Below are positions 34,115 to 45,893 of a stretch of DNA of 64,000 nt, in pieces (position 1 is the first letter of the stretch; each line of letters begins with the position of its first letter). Origin of the DNA: Parelaphostrongylus tenuis (taxonomy: Eukaryota; Nematoda; Chromadorea; Rhabditida; Metastrongylidae); the NCBI GenBank assembly GCA_019055375.1, contig JAHQIW010003636.1:248001-312000 (forward strand), given 5' to 3'. The position numbers and the translations under genes are program-made. The notes under the pieces were generated by a model. That model worked only from the letters and a program-made list of their open reading frames with translations. It ran no database searches and was not told the origin of the DNA.

Positions 34115-37005
34115 CTTTATCCCACGATTATCTTCATATTGTCATGATATCTCAATGCTGTTTGATGAAGAGGTCAATATTTTGATATTTTAGTTCTATT
34201 TAGAGGAAAAGGACTTGTTGGGCTGAAAAAGTTCACAAAGCTGTGCTACAACATATAACTTTCGGATAGGAGTTAGTGAAGGTAAATACGAGAATTTTTT
34301 TCACTGCTGCGCTTGGAAGAAAGAGTTTCGAAAATTACAGTCATCAATAAAACAATGGCAAGCGAAAACAAAAGTAAAACAAGCATTCATTTGTCTTCTT
34401 TCATCGACTTTATGACTGTGAATCGACAATGTCTTAGCAATCAGACGTTCAAACTTAACCTTTTTGCGACCAGATACGTTCATCTCGATATGTATACTAT
34501 TGAACGTTTGGTGCTTATTTTGCCACTCAGAGCCTTTTTGCCATACTTTACATAACCAGTCGATAGTCTGTCGAACAGTGATTTTTGTTCTGGTTTCGGT
34601 CCATGTGTAACATTCTCAATGCCCTTTAGTTGCAAAAATCCATTTTCAGGCAAAATAATGGAATCGATGGAAATAGAAAACATGAAAGACACACAGTAAT
34701 ACACTTCAACTATGTTAGGCCATGCAGAAAGCTAATAACACCCTGGGGTTGGTATGGGAGGAACTTTTTTCTGTCACATACAAAAAGTGTTCAAGAACAT
34801 GGAACTCACACAAATGAACATAGCGGGTTCGCAAGAGTAAGGGAGCCACCGAGAATACGTGAAATCACCGACTAATAGCACGATTATCTTAAGAAACTTG
34901 TGTATCGTGCCTTCTGTAAGGGCTCATACTAATTTCGATGCGTGTCCACATTGCGCTTCAATAACAAGCGGCCCGATGGACTTGATAGCTAAAGTAGCCA
35001 CGATCTCAGAACAAAAATCAGAATTTTGAGACCACAGCTTGACAACATTCCTGAAACTTTACGATGGAAAAAGGTAAGCAATGGAAACATCCAGTCCTAG
35101 GATTATGCCAGTTCAACATTCCTATATTCAATGATTGATAAATGAAATCTACATGACAATGCTTCAAATTGTCTCTGTCGTATGCTCAGCTAACCACAAG
35201 CGGCTGCAAATTCTGAATAGCGTGCACCGAATAGTCGTGAAAGTAAAACCGCCACGTCATCCACTTTACAGCCGTGATTCATACCAGTGGCACAATTAAA
35301 TGAAAGCGAATGCCGCTTCAAGCTCAATTTCTGTTCTTCTCCTAAACATCGCTCTTTTATTCACATCTCGCAAGACTTAATTGGCGCCTCATTGTGAGAC
35401 GATTGTGATCCGGGTGACTTTGCGCTGAAGGTGATGGATCTGTCCGATAGCAGGCGGAGCATCCGGGGCGTGGTCAAATAGTGACGTTATCTGAAGCAGA
35501 CAACTGGGCCTCGCATAAAAGACCTTGCTTCGTGTTAACACTACCACGTGGTTACGATGCCCTAGGTCTTCCCCAGTCTACCCTTCCACCCAAACCATCC
35601 CATCCAACCATCACGCGAAATTACGTAGTATTACACTAACTGCGGTAACTGCGAAAGTGTCAATCAAGTGCCCACGTGGCCGGGGAGAACTGCAATAGCC
35701 ACGTCCTTTCATCAAACTCAAGCGCCAAAATAGCCCAAACTCACAGGGTTCGGATTGTCTCGATGTGTCTGGTCTACAGTCACAATACGTGGCACTTGAG
35801 GACCGACGTGAGTGGAGCTTCACTCATAGGCAACCTACGCTGAAAAAATCAGTTTTGAATTAGAAAGTGTCAGTCACATGAGTTTAGCTCTGCTCCCTTA
35901 GTGTTGAGTAGAACAAGGCATGGAAAAGGTCGTAATAGTGTTGTTCTCTTCCTTCTTGACATTTTCGAAGGCGATCACCTTCTCAAATTGTGAAGGACCC
36001 TAGAAACTGTCCAGAGCCTTGGTCTTCTTTTTACAGTGAGCGATGTATCAGAATATAACTGGAGTAGAGGAGGAGCGCGATTAATTGTTAACAGGTAGTA
36101 GCCCTATCTATGACCACCTAACTTGCTGCTAATCATTAATAAACTATCTTAACATCGACTAAATACCTTGCAATTACCTGTACCATTTGCTACCACCACA
36201 TACTTCGTTACACTTTTGAAATGATTACAACTGGCCTCCCATATAATGTGTCTATTGACGTATCATCCCAATGGACTTAGTACTCTAGCGAGGTGCTCTT
36301 TGCTAAGCCAATGTAATCATGTTGGCCTTTCTCAAGCTAATGTAAACACTCAATTAGTTCAGAGTAGCTAGTAACCAAAGAACAGCAGTTATAATCCTTC
36401 ATCATCTATTTACTTAATAATTTTTTTATCTTCTATCAACAGCTTCTCAAATTATCACTATATATCGCTCCGTAGTAAAGTCGTTATATTCGAAGCTTAA
36501 TCGATTACCTGAATCCTTTAGATTTACGACTTCAGTACTGGTCATAAGTTCAAGGAAATCATCTCTGTCAATGTTTACATTGCGCTGCACTTATCCCAAT
36601 TCATCTGAATTCAAAATAATCAGAGATGTCGACTACAGCTTCGAATTAAATACGGTTCAATGCCTACATTCAGAGCTCAAAGATCATTTCAGTTAACGTG
36701 TGATTGCAGATCTCACCGATAGGGTTAAAACTTGGTTGAGAGAAAGGGCAAATCGAGGACGACTTCGGTAGTTTATTGTAACAAGGTGTGAACTCCCGAG
36801 AAACGTAATAATGTCTGTCAAGCGTTCAAATCACACCTGAGTGGTCTGGGGCTTTGCTTGTATCTCAACTTTTTGTGGTTGTAATGTGACAAATATCGCG
36901 ACTACTTTAAAAACAACTATTCCACACAGCAAATTGTAAGACCTACTTTCCTCAAGCCTTAGCATGGTTGATGAAAAGGTTCTTTGTGGTTATGAGAGGA
37001 CAAAT
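34115..37005. other. long interval without a recognised gene
   Basis: Several 60-80-codon ORFs occur (for example 34480-34704 minus and 34630-34875 plus), none with family features. A slightly GC-richer part lies at 35380-35830. At 35935-36000 the peptide LFLLDIFEGDHLLK resembles part of the kinase fragment at 41.7 kb, but this is too short to call. Confidence 0.45.
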
Positions 37006-37009
37006 GAAA

Positions 37010-37345
37010 AGCCGATCTCATTTGCTTGAGAGGAGTTTTTCATAGGAGTGTTAGCAAACATTCGAAAGCTGAGGCTTCAGGCTAAAGCCCTACGTCGCCA
37101 GTTTCCGAAAAAGAGTTTTTTTGACATTGTTACAGCGACAAGTTCCCTGCGTAGCAGACGCACATATCTCTCTCATTTCTGATTCCAACACTGTGCTTAT
37201 GTCCTGAAAAGACGTTTTGTGTGGCTTTTACAGCGTTATATAAGGGTGTTTTGAAAAACCGGCGATGTGGGGTTGTAATCTGAAATTGCAGCGTTCGAAT
37301 AGTTACTATTATTTCTATGAAAGTTCCTTCAGCTAATGAGATCAA
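37010..37345. repeat. TIR family V, inverted pair of arms
   Basis: Left arm 37014-37130 (GCCGATCTCATTTGCT ... CATAGGAGTGTTAGCAAAC) and right arm 37222-37345 (GGGTGTTTTGAAAAACCGGCG ... GAATGAGATC-type) are inverted relative to each other. Other pairs are at 55258-56075 and 56700-57410, and single arms at 15700, 54480 and 62340. No coding capacity. Confidence 0.6.
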
Positions 37346-37564
37346 TCTTTCATTTGTTTCCCTTATAACCACCAAGTAGAGGGACCCGCTGGAAGCGGTT
37401 AAATAGAAAAAAAGAACTTTAGTTGATTATCTTTTTACAAAATGACCTTTTCATGGAGACTATCTACCTTATGTAGGTTTTATTTCAACTTTTTCCACAC
37501 AACGGCTGCGAACTATCGAAAACAAAACTTCTAAGATAAGTAAGAATTTGGCGCAAATCTAGAA

Positions 37565-38130
37565 GAGAGCTCGTGTGCCAGTGAGACCTCACATGATCGA
37601 TGGTTTGACCCCGCGCTCAAGGCTCTCCGAACCTTCCATCACTCCGGTGGGTCGGTGAATTCTCACAGACTTGTCTAGGAGGATTCTAACACTGACTTGG
37701 TAGATCGGCAGGCCACCGCGAGTCGTTTCAAAAAGATAAAAGCCCTCAGCGTTGGTCAATCCCTGAGGGATGCGCCATGCATTCGTCCTCAATTTTTGCA
37801 ACTTCGTTAGAGGTGATTGAAGGGATATATCTAGCCTTTACAGTGACTCTTCGTTGCCTCCCGCTGTATCGAGTCAGTGCTGTTTATCCTCCCAGAAAAG
37901 TCTGAGGATCCACTCTGGTACCAATTTACCGACCCCGGGGGAATTGATGGCTTGGTGAGCCATGGGCGTGAGATCAAACCATTGAACTCGTGCGTGACCC
38001 ACCTGCGCCACGGCCTTGCGACGTCCAGATATGCATTCAGTCACATCGAGCACGACACTACAAGTGGAGTCGAATGCATGATGCATCTCCGAGGGATCGA
38101 TCGACGCCTAAAGCTTTATCCTTTTGCTTT
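37565..38130 (+). repeat. tRNA-derived SINE split by a second SINE
   Basis: The 5' half is at 37565-37733: degenerate B box GGTTTGACCCC at about 37602, and GGCCACCGCGAGTCGTTT at the break. The 3' half resumes at 38023 with GTCCAGATATGCATTCAGTC and runs to the tail GCTTTATCCTTTT near 38125. The two halves are exactly the parts that are adjacent in intact copies. Confidence 0.8.
37734..38022 (-). repeat. tRNA-derived SINE inserted in another SINE
   Basis: A full-length minus-strand copy: tail AAAGCCCTCAGCG...GATGCGCCATGCATTC on the left, B box GGTTTGATCTC (complement at 37970-37980) and A-box region at 37990-38020. It interrupts the plus-strand copy 37565-38130. Large plus-strand ORFs across it are shadows. 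Confidence 0.8.
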
Positions 38131-38159
38131 TTCAAGACCCAAAAGAAATAGTACCAACC

Positions 38160-38450
38160 TCGTCAAAAGGGCAGTTCTTGGACGCCTCTCCCCCCCCCCT
38201 CCCCCGACAACGAGATTCAAAATCCGCTCCTTTTTTCGCTTCCGCGCACGCGCTTCCTTGCCGGCCACGAGACTTCCCGCGCGATCGCCCCTTCATATCA
38301 CATTCGTCCCGACGGCGGCTGGTCACGTTCGCGCGTTCGTCTTCGACGTTTCCTACCGCCTCCGTTTAGTACTGCGGCGTAGATCACGCGGGTACTTCTT
38401 GACCTACTTCGCACGCCGTCCCGAACGGGTCACAAGTATATAAGGCTCTG
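38160..38450 (+). promoter_or_regulatory. GC-rich island with TATA box
   Basis: After a poly-C tract (38189-38208) the sequence is markedly GC-rich with many CG dinucleotides (CGCGCGATCG, GTTCGCGCGTTCG) up to 38436. A consensus TATA box TATATAAG follows at 38437-38444, and then CTCTGCCGCTGCTTGAAAG and a pyrimidine-rich leader. It looks like a core promoter on the plus strand, but I find no coding exon downstream, so it may belong to a lost gene or a mobile element. Confidence 0.35.
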
Positions 38451-38730
38451 CCGCTGCTTGAAAGAGCTTCAGCCACTTTGTTTTCGCTCTTAATTTCTTT
38501 CTATTTCTCCACATTTACTTCTAGTCTCCTCCTGTCTTCATTTCTCATTGATACAAGCTATCAGACAGCAAGTCGCAGGATCTATTATCGATTGACTTCG
38601 ACATAGATCAGAAAATTCCATGTTTTTCTTGCACCTAATATGGGATGAGGAGACATTTCACGGACTTTTCCGTTTATGTTGACTATTTTGTCATGCATTT
38701 GAGTTTTTGTTTGTATTACCGCTTAGACTG

Positions 38731-38954
38731 GCTTCTTGCAGTTATTTTGATATATAACACTTATACATTTGTTTTGAGATGGAATTGTCCCGAGAGCAAA
38801 AACGATTATTGATGCTACACGACTATCACTTGAGTTTAAGTGCTGCTGTGGGACGCAACGATACTCGCGCGGCATCAACAGTCGTTTTCCTCTCGGGACA
38901 ATTCCATCTTAGAATAAATGTAAAGTGTTTTATATTAAAATAACTGCAATAAGC
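38731..38954. repeat. foldback element, arms about 84 bp
   Basis: Left arm 38731-38815 (GCTTCTTGCAGTTATTTTG ... GAATTGTCCCGAGAGCAA) is repeated inverted at 38872-38954 (CCTCTCGGGACAATTCCATC ... TAACTGCAATAAGC). About 56 bp of loop separate them. The inner 40 bp of the arms are almost perfect. No ORF. Confidence 0.85.
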
Positions 38955-38959
38955 TGCTC

Positions 38960-39635
38960 TAAACGATAGCGAAAGCAAGAACTTAAACGCACGAAAAGTA
39001 ACACAAGAACGAAGAAGTCCGGAAAATTTCTTGCCAACTCATCAACATCGTGCTGGCTGAAAAACAAAACACACAATTATCAACCAGCCGTCAGATAAAT
39101 ATATCATTTCACACGAAAAGTTCTCTTTTGGCGAATGCGAACGGATGAGTGATCCGTAGCAATGTGCCAACTTTCGGTAAGTTGTAGGTAATGACTGTCC
39201 TCTCGAAAGCTTTCGTCCTAACGAATGGAAACCTTTCTGAAGCCCTTGAGCAGTTGCAGAATTTCCAAAGATGAAATTTCCATCGTGGAGATCAAAGGAA
39301 CATTGTTTGAAGTGGGACTGCCACCACTGGGATCTGCTTCTTACACCATTCTGAAGCTGTTGATGTCTATCACAGTTTCCTTTCTGTACAGGGATCGCTC
39401 TGTCATTCTGAGGTGAATCTCAGTCACAATACAACAAACAATAAAACTGACAGTTTGCCTCCTTTGATGAAGAATTCTGGAAACGTGTTGTAGCTTTGTT
39501 ATCTCAGTGTTCTAGAGAAAATCACGCCACCCGATTAGCACTTGACTTGCCCGCGAGAAGAGAGGAGTTGGTTGATTTCCACACAATAAATAGTCTGCTA
39601 CGAATGATTCCACTGATTTCTGACTGAGCTACTTC
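38960..39635. other. no gene seen
   Basis: A 63-codon ORF at 39225-39416 has no features. No repeat recognised. Confidence 0.4.
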
Positions 39636-39639
39636 ATCT

Positions 39640-39895
39640 TAACGGTTCACTTCCGCGGACCCTAATTGGCATGTCCGCCAACGTCGGAACGACTCTACCT
39701 TCCTCTGCCCCAATTGGTCGCCGACTGCAGTACTGCTTTTCATTGAAGGACCCAGTCCAAAACCTAGCTGCGGGTCTTGCAACGGAAAGCAGTACTGTGG
39801 TCGACGTACTCATCGGAACAGAGGAGGCGTAGTCGTTCCCACGCTAGCAAACACGCCCAGTTAGTGTCCGCGGATGTCAACCGGTTACCCGTTTG
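39640..39895. repeat. GC-rich palindromic repeat (family W)
   Basis: Ends are inverted (GGTTCACTTCCGCGGAC at 39644 and GTCCGCGGATGTCAACCGG at about 39867). The inner arms pair around GCAGTACTGCTTTTC / GAAAGCAGTACTG. A second copy with the same order is at 54645-54900. A minus ORF of 115 codons overlapping it is not supported. Confidence 0.7.
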
Positions 39896-39942
39896 GGGAC
39901 CACGTAGCGCGCCAGTCACGTCGCGCTTCAGCGCAAGATAAG

Positions 39943-39985
39943 CAGGCAGCATCTGCGCGTGCGGTGGACCTGCAGATGCTGCCTG
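39943..39985. other. perfect 14-bp hairpin
   Basis: CAGGCAGCATCTGC (39943-39956) and GCAGATGCTGCCTG (39972-39985) form a perfect stem with a 15-nt loop. It is short for a microRNA precursor, and lies just outside the family W repeat. Confidence 0.7.
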
Positions 39986-39999
39986 TCTGCGACTGCCGC

Positions 40000-40755
40000 G
40001 CGAGCGATCAGCGCGATGTCGCCTGCTATCTGCCGCGGTCTCCAATAGGTTAAGCAAACGATTTTTTACAGGAAACGTTATAGAATATGTTTTTTGTGGT
40101 CTCATGTTCAAGGATTTAGTCAGTATAAGGAGTCTACAAGTAACCAGAATCAGTCTGTGGGAAGGGGATATAGTTTCTGCATAAAGTTGTTGTCAAGTGA
40201 CGATTTGCAACGAATTGTAAAAACAAATGTGCGATAGTTTCTTGGTGCTGGCGTCATCCAGTTGACCCTTGCCCAAGATTTTCCCAGTTAATATGGAGAT
40301 AATAATGAAGTTGCTTCTCTACACCAAGCTATTCGGACGGTCTTTACATCAAACGACTCTAGCAGTCTCCATGAGATCACTATGATCACCCAGTACTGCA
40401 ATCGACATCATCGATCGGAGATATTTGAGCCCTCATGGATCAGAGCAGTGTGCTTGTGCTTAACGATGAGGTTGGATTTTTTTTTCGCTGGATTTCTTCT
40501 GCACTTTTGGTATAGACTGGAATTAGATTCTGGAAAAGTCTTATCAAATCAAACTCCTGGTTTCTAAAATTCACATCTTTAGACTCAGGAACAAGGTCAA
40601 CGATCTCGGAAATCTAGGCATCAAGGCACTACGTTTCCTTGTCACACTCATGCAATAACCGAGGACTACGTTGTCTCTCATGAAGTACACACTCCTGTGT
40701 TCTCTTATGTCACTCGGTTTCGTAGGTTTTGGAGCGATTTAACTGACCACTGAAC
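40000..40755. other. no gene seen
   Basis: Nothing recognised before the kinase exon. Upstream exons of that gene, if any, were not identified. Confidence 0.4.
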
Positions 40756-40761
40756 TTTAAG

Positions 40762-41728
40762 ATAATTGGAATCGGTGAATCTGGCAAAGTGATGGCTTGC
40801 TATAGTAAAGACAAAAACGAGAAGTTTGCTCTAAAAGTGCTACGAGCTGGACCGAAAGCTCGCCGGGAAGTTGGACTTCACTATCTTACGAAGTGGGTGA
40901 TAATCTGCGAAACATCCAGAATTGCTTACTGTGACAACTGGTAGTGACATAGGCAGTCCAACCTTGTTCAAAGTAATTTCTGGAAAATAATGATTGGTTG
41001 TTTTCAAAGCTAAGCTTGTTAACCTTCATCGGTAGAGTAAGCATCAAAGCCTCAGAAATGGAGAGGCTTGGTCTAGTCCCGCTCAAGGGTCGAAGTCTTG
41101 CATATCACTCAAATTCTTCAACATTGATTCCATTACCTAGGCATGCCAAGAGATTCAAGCTTGCAAGTTAGCCGTAAACATCAGTGTGGTGGCGAGCGTG
41201 CCTTTAGATCGGGAGGAATTGCTGTCCTAGAAACAGACCAATCAAGATTGATAAGATGTTCCCGAATTCCAGCGTAATAACAGTTTTCTTAGTAGATTAG
41301 GTAAACACAACATATCTCAGGGCACCTTCTGAATTTAAATACGCAGTCGTCTTTGTACATCTTGGCTTATTCATATTTATAACAAATCCACAAGATTAGG
41401 TTAACATCTTCGATGCTTTGTTACGGATGACTCCGATGATTACGTGGTTTGCTGATGAGAGGTGATAGGTTGAGTTCTTCATGACACTCAGTTGTCAAGG
41501 AATTTGTCTGTGTCATTGAAATGGGCTTAAAATGTTCTAGGTGTGCTGAATTACTCCACCACAATAGTGGATTGATTTAGTGCGCATGAGAATGTTGTGA
41601 CAATCCTGTACATCTACGAGAACACATTCGACAGTGTGAATTGTCTTTTATGGTCGTTGAATTCCTTGAAGGCGGTGATCTTCTTAGCCAATTTGAACAG
41701 CAGGACAGTAAGCCGTATTCGGAGAAAG
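40762..41728 (+). pseudogene. MAPKAPK-family protein kinase fragment, two exons, frameshifted
   Basis: Exon 1 (40762-40892) encodes the kinase glycine loop IIGIGESGKV, the ATP-binding lysine in KFALKVL and the family signature PKARREVGLHYLT. The donor is GTGGGT after ACGAA and the acceptor TTGATTTAG ends at 41580. Joining gives an in-phase Asn and AHENVVTILYIYENTFDSVN. Exon 2 (41581-41728) continues, after a one-base deletion near 41648, with MVVEFLEGGDLLSQFEQQ and a good donor GTAAGT. This matches the N-lobe of MAPKAP kinases 2/3 (worm MAK type), which phosphorylate targets downstream of p38. Just upstream, DLTDH precedes the lobe out of frame and before a stop. No later exons (HRD, DFG) are visible. 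It keeps its intron, so it is not a processed copy; it is either a decayed duplicate or a real gene with assembly indels. Confidence 0.75.
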
Positions 41729-41767
41729 GTAAGTTTGCTTGTAATTATGACTGGTAATTGGTAATTA

Positions 41768-42045
41768 GAGCGCATGTGGAACAGTGGTTAGAGGTACTCT
41801 GCGTCGCACACATGGTCGATGGTTAGATCTCGCGCTCATCACTCACCTAACCATCCATCCTCCAGGGTCAGCATATTTTTAGTAGGCCGGTAGCAGATTT
41901 GTTTGGGAAGATGAGCAGCACTGGCTCTAGTATAGCGAGAGGACACCGTGAGTCATTGTAAAGGCCAGATATGCATTCAGTCACCTCAAACAGACCCAAA
42001 AATGGAAAAGTAATACTCGGCGCCTCCCTTAGGGTTTTCAATGCT
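41768..42045 (+). repeat. tRNA-derived SINE downstream of kinase exon
   Basis: Head GCGCATGTGGAACAGTGG with A-box region, B box GGTTAGATCTC at 41821-41831, body GGGAAGATGAGCAGCACTGG and GCCAGATATGCATTCAGTCACC, tail CGCCTCCCTTAGGG. It starts 40 bp after the kinase donor site, inside what would be its next intron. Confidence 0.85.
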
Positions 42046-42329
42046 TGAAAGCCATTCGATGGTCCAGATCGTAAGAATTTGAGTAGGTGTAATTTTGTCT
42101 TTAAAAGGCCTTTTTATTGCGCTGAGAGAGTATAAATAGTTTTTCATTCCTCGTTTCAAAGACTTCTCGTTGGCCAAAGCTTTTCCTTTAAAGTATTCGT
42201 AATAAGTCAATAGGCTAAATCTTGGGATTTCATTTATCTATTTGTTTTGAATATCCATCTCACATCACGCTGTAACAGCCGAAAGAATGTTGGGCTTCGC
42301 AAAGCTGAAAAAAAAGCATTGAGTGTGAA

Positions 42330-42920
42330 ACCTGATTCTCTTTTGGTTTTTATAAAGTCTAAGAAGTCCGTTCCAAAACAATGTTAGAAATCTTAAGATT
42401 CGATCTGTTGTTTGGCTTTTGAAAATATAGAAGAGGAGCCAACGAGAAATCTTTGAATGGAAACAAATTATTAATTCAGGTCAATAACAAGGCCTTTTTC
42501 AAAGCGAGCTACACCATTCAAGTCCTTCTGATTCAAGCTATCGATTGATCATTCAAGTATTAGAAACGTTCAAAAAGTACTTTTCCCAATGGATCGGAGT
42601 GAAGAAAGTACACTTAGAGTGATCCATTTTATGCAAAACCCAATCTTCTTTGGCTGTACAGCGTAATGCCAAGTCTATAAAAAAAAACCAAATAAATCAT
42701 TAAAAATTTTTAATATTTGATCTATCGATTGTTAACAAAATTCCGAAGGAAAAGCTTTGGTTTGCAAGAAATCTTTCAATAACAAACAAAATATTCTTGT
42801 TCTTTGAGCGCAATATGAAGGCTTTTTTTAAAGACGAGAGATACCATTCAAACCTTTTTAATTGTGTTGTCGAAGCATTGCTTGAGTATTGAAAAAGACC
42901 AAAAAATACGTTTCTTACAT
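42330..42920. repeat. AT-rich repeat in two diverged direct copies
   Basis: About 42360-42590 and 42690-42915 share TTCCRAA....., TTTGATCTATCGATTG and AAGGC.TTTTT.AAAG.CGAG..A CACCATTCAA-type blocks in the same order. Non-coding. Confidence 0.4.
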
Positions 42921-42929
42921 GTCGAAATG

Positions 42930-45685
42930 GCTTTTAGCTAATGGAAATGTACCATTAATACTTAGTGAAACATGCAAATGAAATTAAAGTTATGACCCAA
43001 AGCTTGTTATTTAGATGTTAAATTGTTGTAGTTAGAAGAGATGGAGCTAAGCCAAAGGTAGTAATGATTGGTCCTAAATTATGTTTCCTACTGAGATATG
43101 AGAAAGAATACTTGTTCAGATAAATAAGTGTGTGTGTAAAGAAGATTTTGTCGTGCTGAGTATCGAAGAGTAATCTCAGGAGACGAAAACTAATTGGATT
43201 CAGATCTATATTTGGCAACATGGTATAGTTTAGAATAGGTAGGAAAAATGTTTGAGAAATCTTGTCGTCACTCGATACTAAATGCTGGATAAGGTATGCA
43301 GAAAAAGCACAAAATTACGCTACACACATTAGTCTTCCATATTGTGCCAATAATGACGCCACTTCACTTGTTTTGACGTGTGTATAGAAAGTGCTGACTA
43401 TTATGAACATATTTTCTTTAGCACCGTCAACATGACAACACAAAGGACGAACTAAGCGATGCGATAACTTCAAAAGTGGCGACATTATCTACTTCAAGCA
43501 TCCCAATAATCTACCAAAAAGTGCCATAAATTGCTGGTACAATGACGCGTTCATGTTTATCCATGTTGTATGCAGCATAAAAGAATCTATACTTTCGTAC
43601 TCATTCTGGGTTGGTTGGTTATTTTGTTAGGAAAATTGATCATTGATGATTTTTATTAGCAGTCTACAAGCAACCGAGCACTTCATCAATTGCAGACATG
43701 GCTATCATCTTGATTCCACATGTATGGATGCGATCATGACCTCAGAAGCTGACTGGAACAGCGAATATTTAGATGATTTTACAAGTCAAAACACTTGGTA
43801 TGTGTGCCTTCGCTCATTGATTTTGTTCAAACATTATGGTATTACGCTTCAATGAAAATGGTTTCGACTTACCGTAAGCTTCATAGTTTGTCCACAATAC
43901 ACCGTTATCTGAGTAAATCCAGAGGTAAACATCTACTGTGGTATTTCTTGGAAGTTTTTTCCTAGGATAAGATGATAATAATCAGCGTAACATTGTCACA
44001 GTGGTCAGGTGACAGAGTTTATAATGAGTAATATGCATCATAGAGTTTTCTTGACAATGTGAGTAAAGAAATTTCTGGAAATAATTAGGATCGCAAGATC
44101 CAGTAACTGTGATATTTGTGGGTTTCACTTCTCCGCGTGAGTAATGTAAAAATACTGCACTAACCAAATTCCTAACATGAGGCATTTATGAATTCCTATC
44201 CAGAATTAAACTATCATGAAGAGCGGTTAGTATGTTAAAGCTGTTCAGCGCTAAATGCGACTAAAATCCAGATTTGATTTTTTTTTGCTTGTCTAATGAA
44301 GGTGCTAAGTGCGTTGTGGACATCCTGATTTCTAGGCTCTAAGGCAGGTGAAACCTCCGAAGCGTCAACTGTCGGAATAAACTGTTTGCTAAAACCTCGT
44401 GCTTGGTTCAAGAAGGAAGAACAAGTGTTGCTGAAAAAGCCGATGTTTCTACGTAATCGCCTTTGCGAAGTAAAAGTGACGCGTTAAATGTTAATCTAAG
44501 AAGAACTATCTAAGACCAATTATCGGTAACGTCGACGCTAATCGATAAATATAGGTTTCTTGCTGAGCAAGCACGCGGTTCTGAACAAAGAAGTCTATTC
44601 ATTATAATGCTATAGAACGGAAATGACCAACGTTGGCTGGAGCCTTCATTAGACCTTGTAAGAGTCAAACTGTGAGAAACAGCGTCCTTTGCAATCCATG
44701 AACGTCTACATATTTTGCACTTATAGATTTATCATCATGGATTGGAGCAGATCATCACCGCTCTTTACAGAGATAAGCGCCAACCTTTGATCGGCAATTT
44801 ACCACTTTATGAAATATGAGTTACTAATAGAAAACTACATCAATTCTCAGGTTTCTGATCGAGTTACATCTTGACATTTGACAGACCTTCACAAGCTCTT
44901 ACCGAGTGGCATCACACAGCAAAAACCCTATAGGGGTCAATCACTTTTTAACCTAAAGACGTTCCACACCCAACTGCATTTTTTCTGTTTTCGAAAAATG
45001 ACTGTATAGAAGTGCTGTGTACGACATTTATTGAATTATCCTATAATTCTCTTGCATTTCAACACATTTGCTGATTAAATAGTCTATCATTGTAAACACG
45101 TCAATCAGTCAGGAGAATTCATCAAGATCAGTAATATATAACCATCTATGAGCAAAAAATAATGCCTTTCCTTCAAAAAAGATGGAGGTGGCAATCAAAG
45201 AAGTCGGTGAGATCACTAATTTGCTGGTTGTAGTCTTTATATTTATCCTCTCGCAGGAGCCGCTTCATAGGTTCATAGGAGTTGAGGAGGCGATCAATGA
45301 AGCAACAAGGTTATACAGTGGTGTGCGTGCATGTGTAGAGATGACCAGCTCTGTTTCTTATAATTACAGCGAGTCGATAATAATGTAATGTCGAGCGTTA
45401 TCCTAAAAGGAGCGACATCGAGTTGTTTCGAACACTTTTTCACATTGTTGGTGAGAATAGCCAGAGCTTCCGTAGAAATTGCACTGATTGTCTTCTTGTT
45501 TCCCACCAAAGCAGCACACCAGGACACTTCTGAAGAACTGAGAGCTTAATCATGCGAGCATGGAGCACAATCATGCGAGTATAGATCTTGTGTTTAGGTC
45601 GAGAGAGCAAGTCTTCCTTTCCAACCGGCAGTGGGCGTGACGCGTGTTGTTCTCATAGAACGCCTAGGGGGCGCTCAGCCCCTAT
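42930..45685. other. no resolved gene; several exon-like pieces
   Basis: Plus strand 43656-43799 is open between TTTTTATTAG and GTATGTG (ATEHFINCRHGYHLDSTC inside). On the minus strand, 44171-44014 (TNITVTGSCDPNYFQKFL) and 43961-43873 (NTTVDVYLWIYSDNGVLW) have fair splice sites, the second with a perfect GTAAGT donor. The two minus pieces do not join in phase with the sites I can see, and the strands conflict, so no gene is called. At 45182-45400 a plus ORF with acceptor CTCTCGCAG is likewise unconfirmed. Confidence 0.35.
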
Positions 45686-45851
45686 ACTAAGAGTCGGCGA
45701 ATGTTTACAGTGAATGTCAAGCGGAATTATCACTGAACATAATTTTCGTTTCGAGTGTTTTCTTAAAGCCACAGCTCAAATTTCAGTATGCCTGGCAAAC
45801 ATTTTTGAGCCACGCATGTCAGTGGTCTGTCAAAGAGGGCTGACTTATAGA

Positions 45852-45893
45852 GCCCCATACACGTGTTTCGATCTTGGGATCTCGTCAGTCGGC
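45852..45893 (-). ncRNA. hammerhead motif, core intact
   Basis: Minus strand: core CTGACGA, stem II GATC-CCAA-GATC perfect, GAAAC, stem III ACACGTGT, cleavage GTA: all intact. Stem I (GCCGA / TGGGGC) has lost one base on the 5' side and pairs imperfectly. Confidence 0.65.

Noticed and set aside
35935..36000. LFLLDIFEGDHLLK resembling the kinase exon at 41.65 kb
   Set aside because: About a dozen residues only, with no glycine loop or splice sites nearby.
37877..38443. 188-codon plus-strand ORF, among the longest in the window
   Set aside because: It runs through an antisense SINE, the tail of a second SINE and the GC-rich island; no protein features.
43873..44171. Minus-strand exon pair with good donor sites
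   Set aside because: The pieces do not join in phase with any site I can see; left as an unresolved note.
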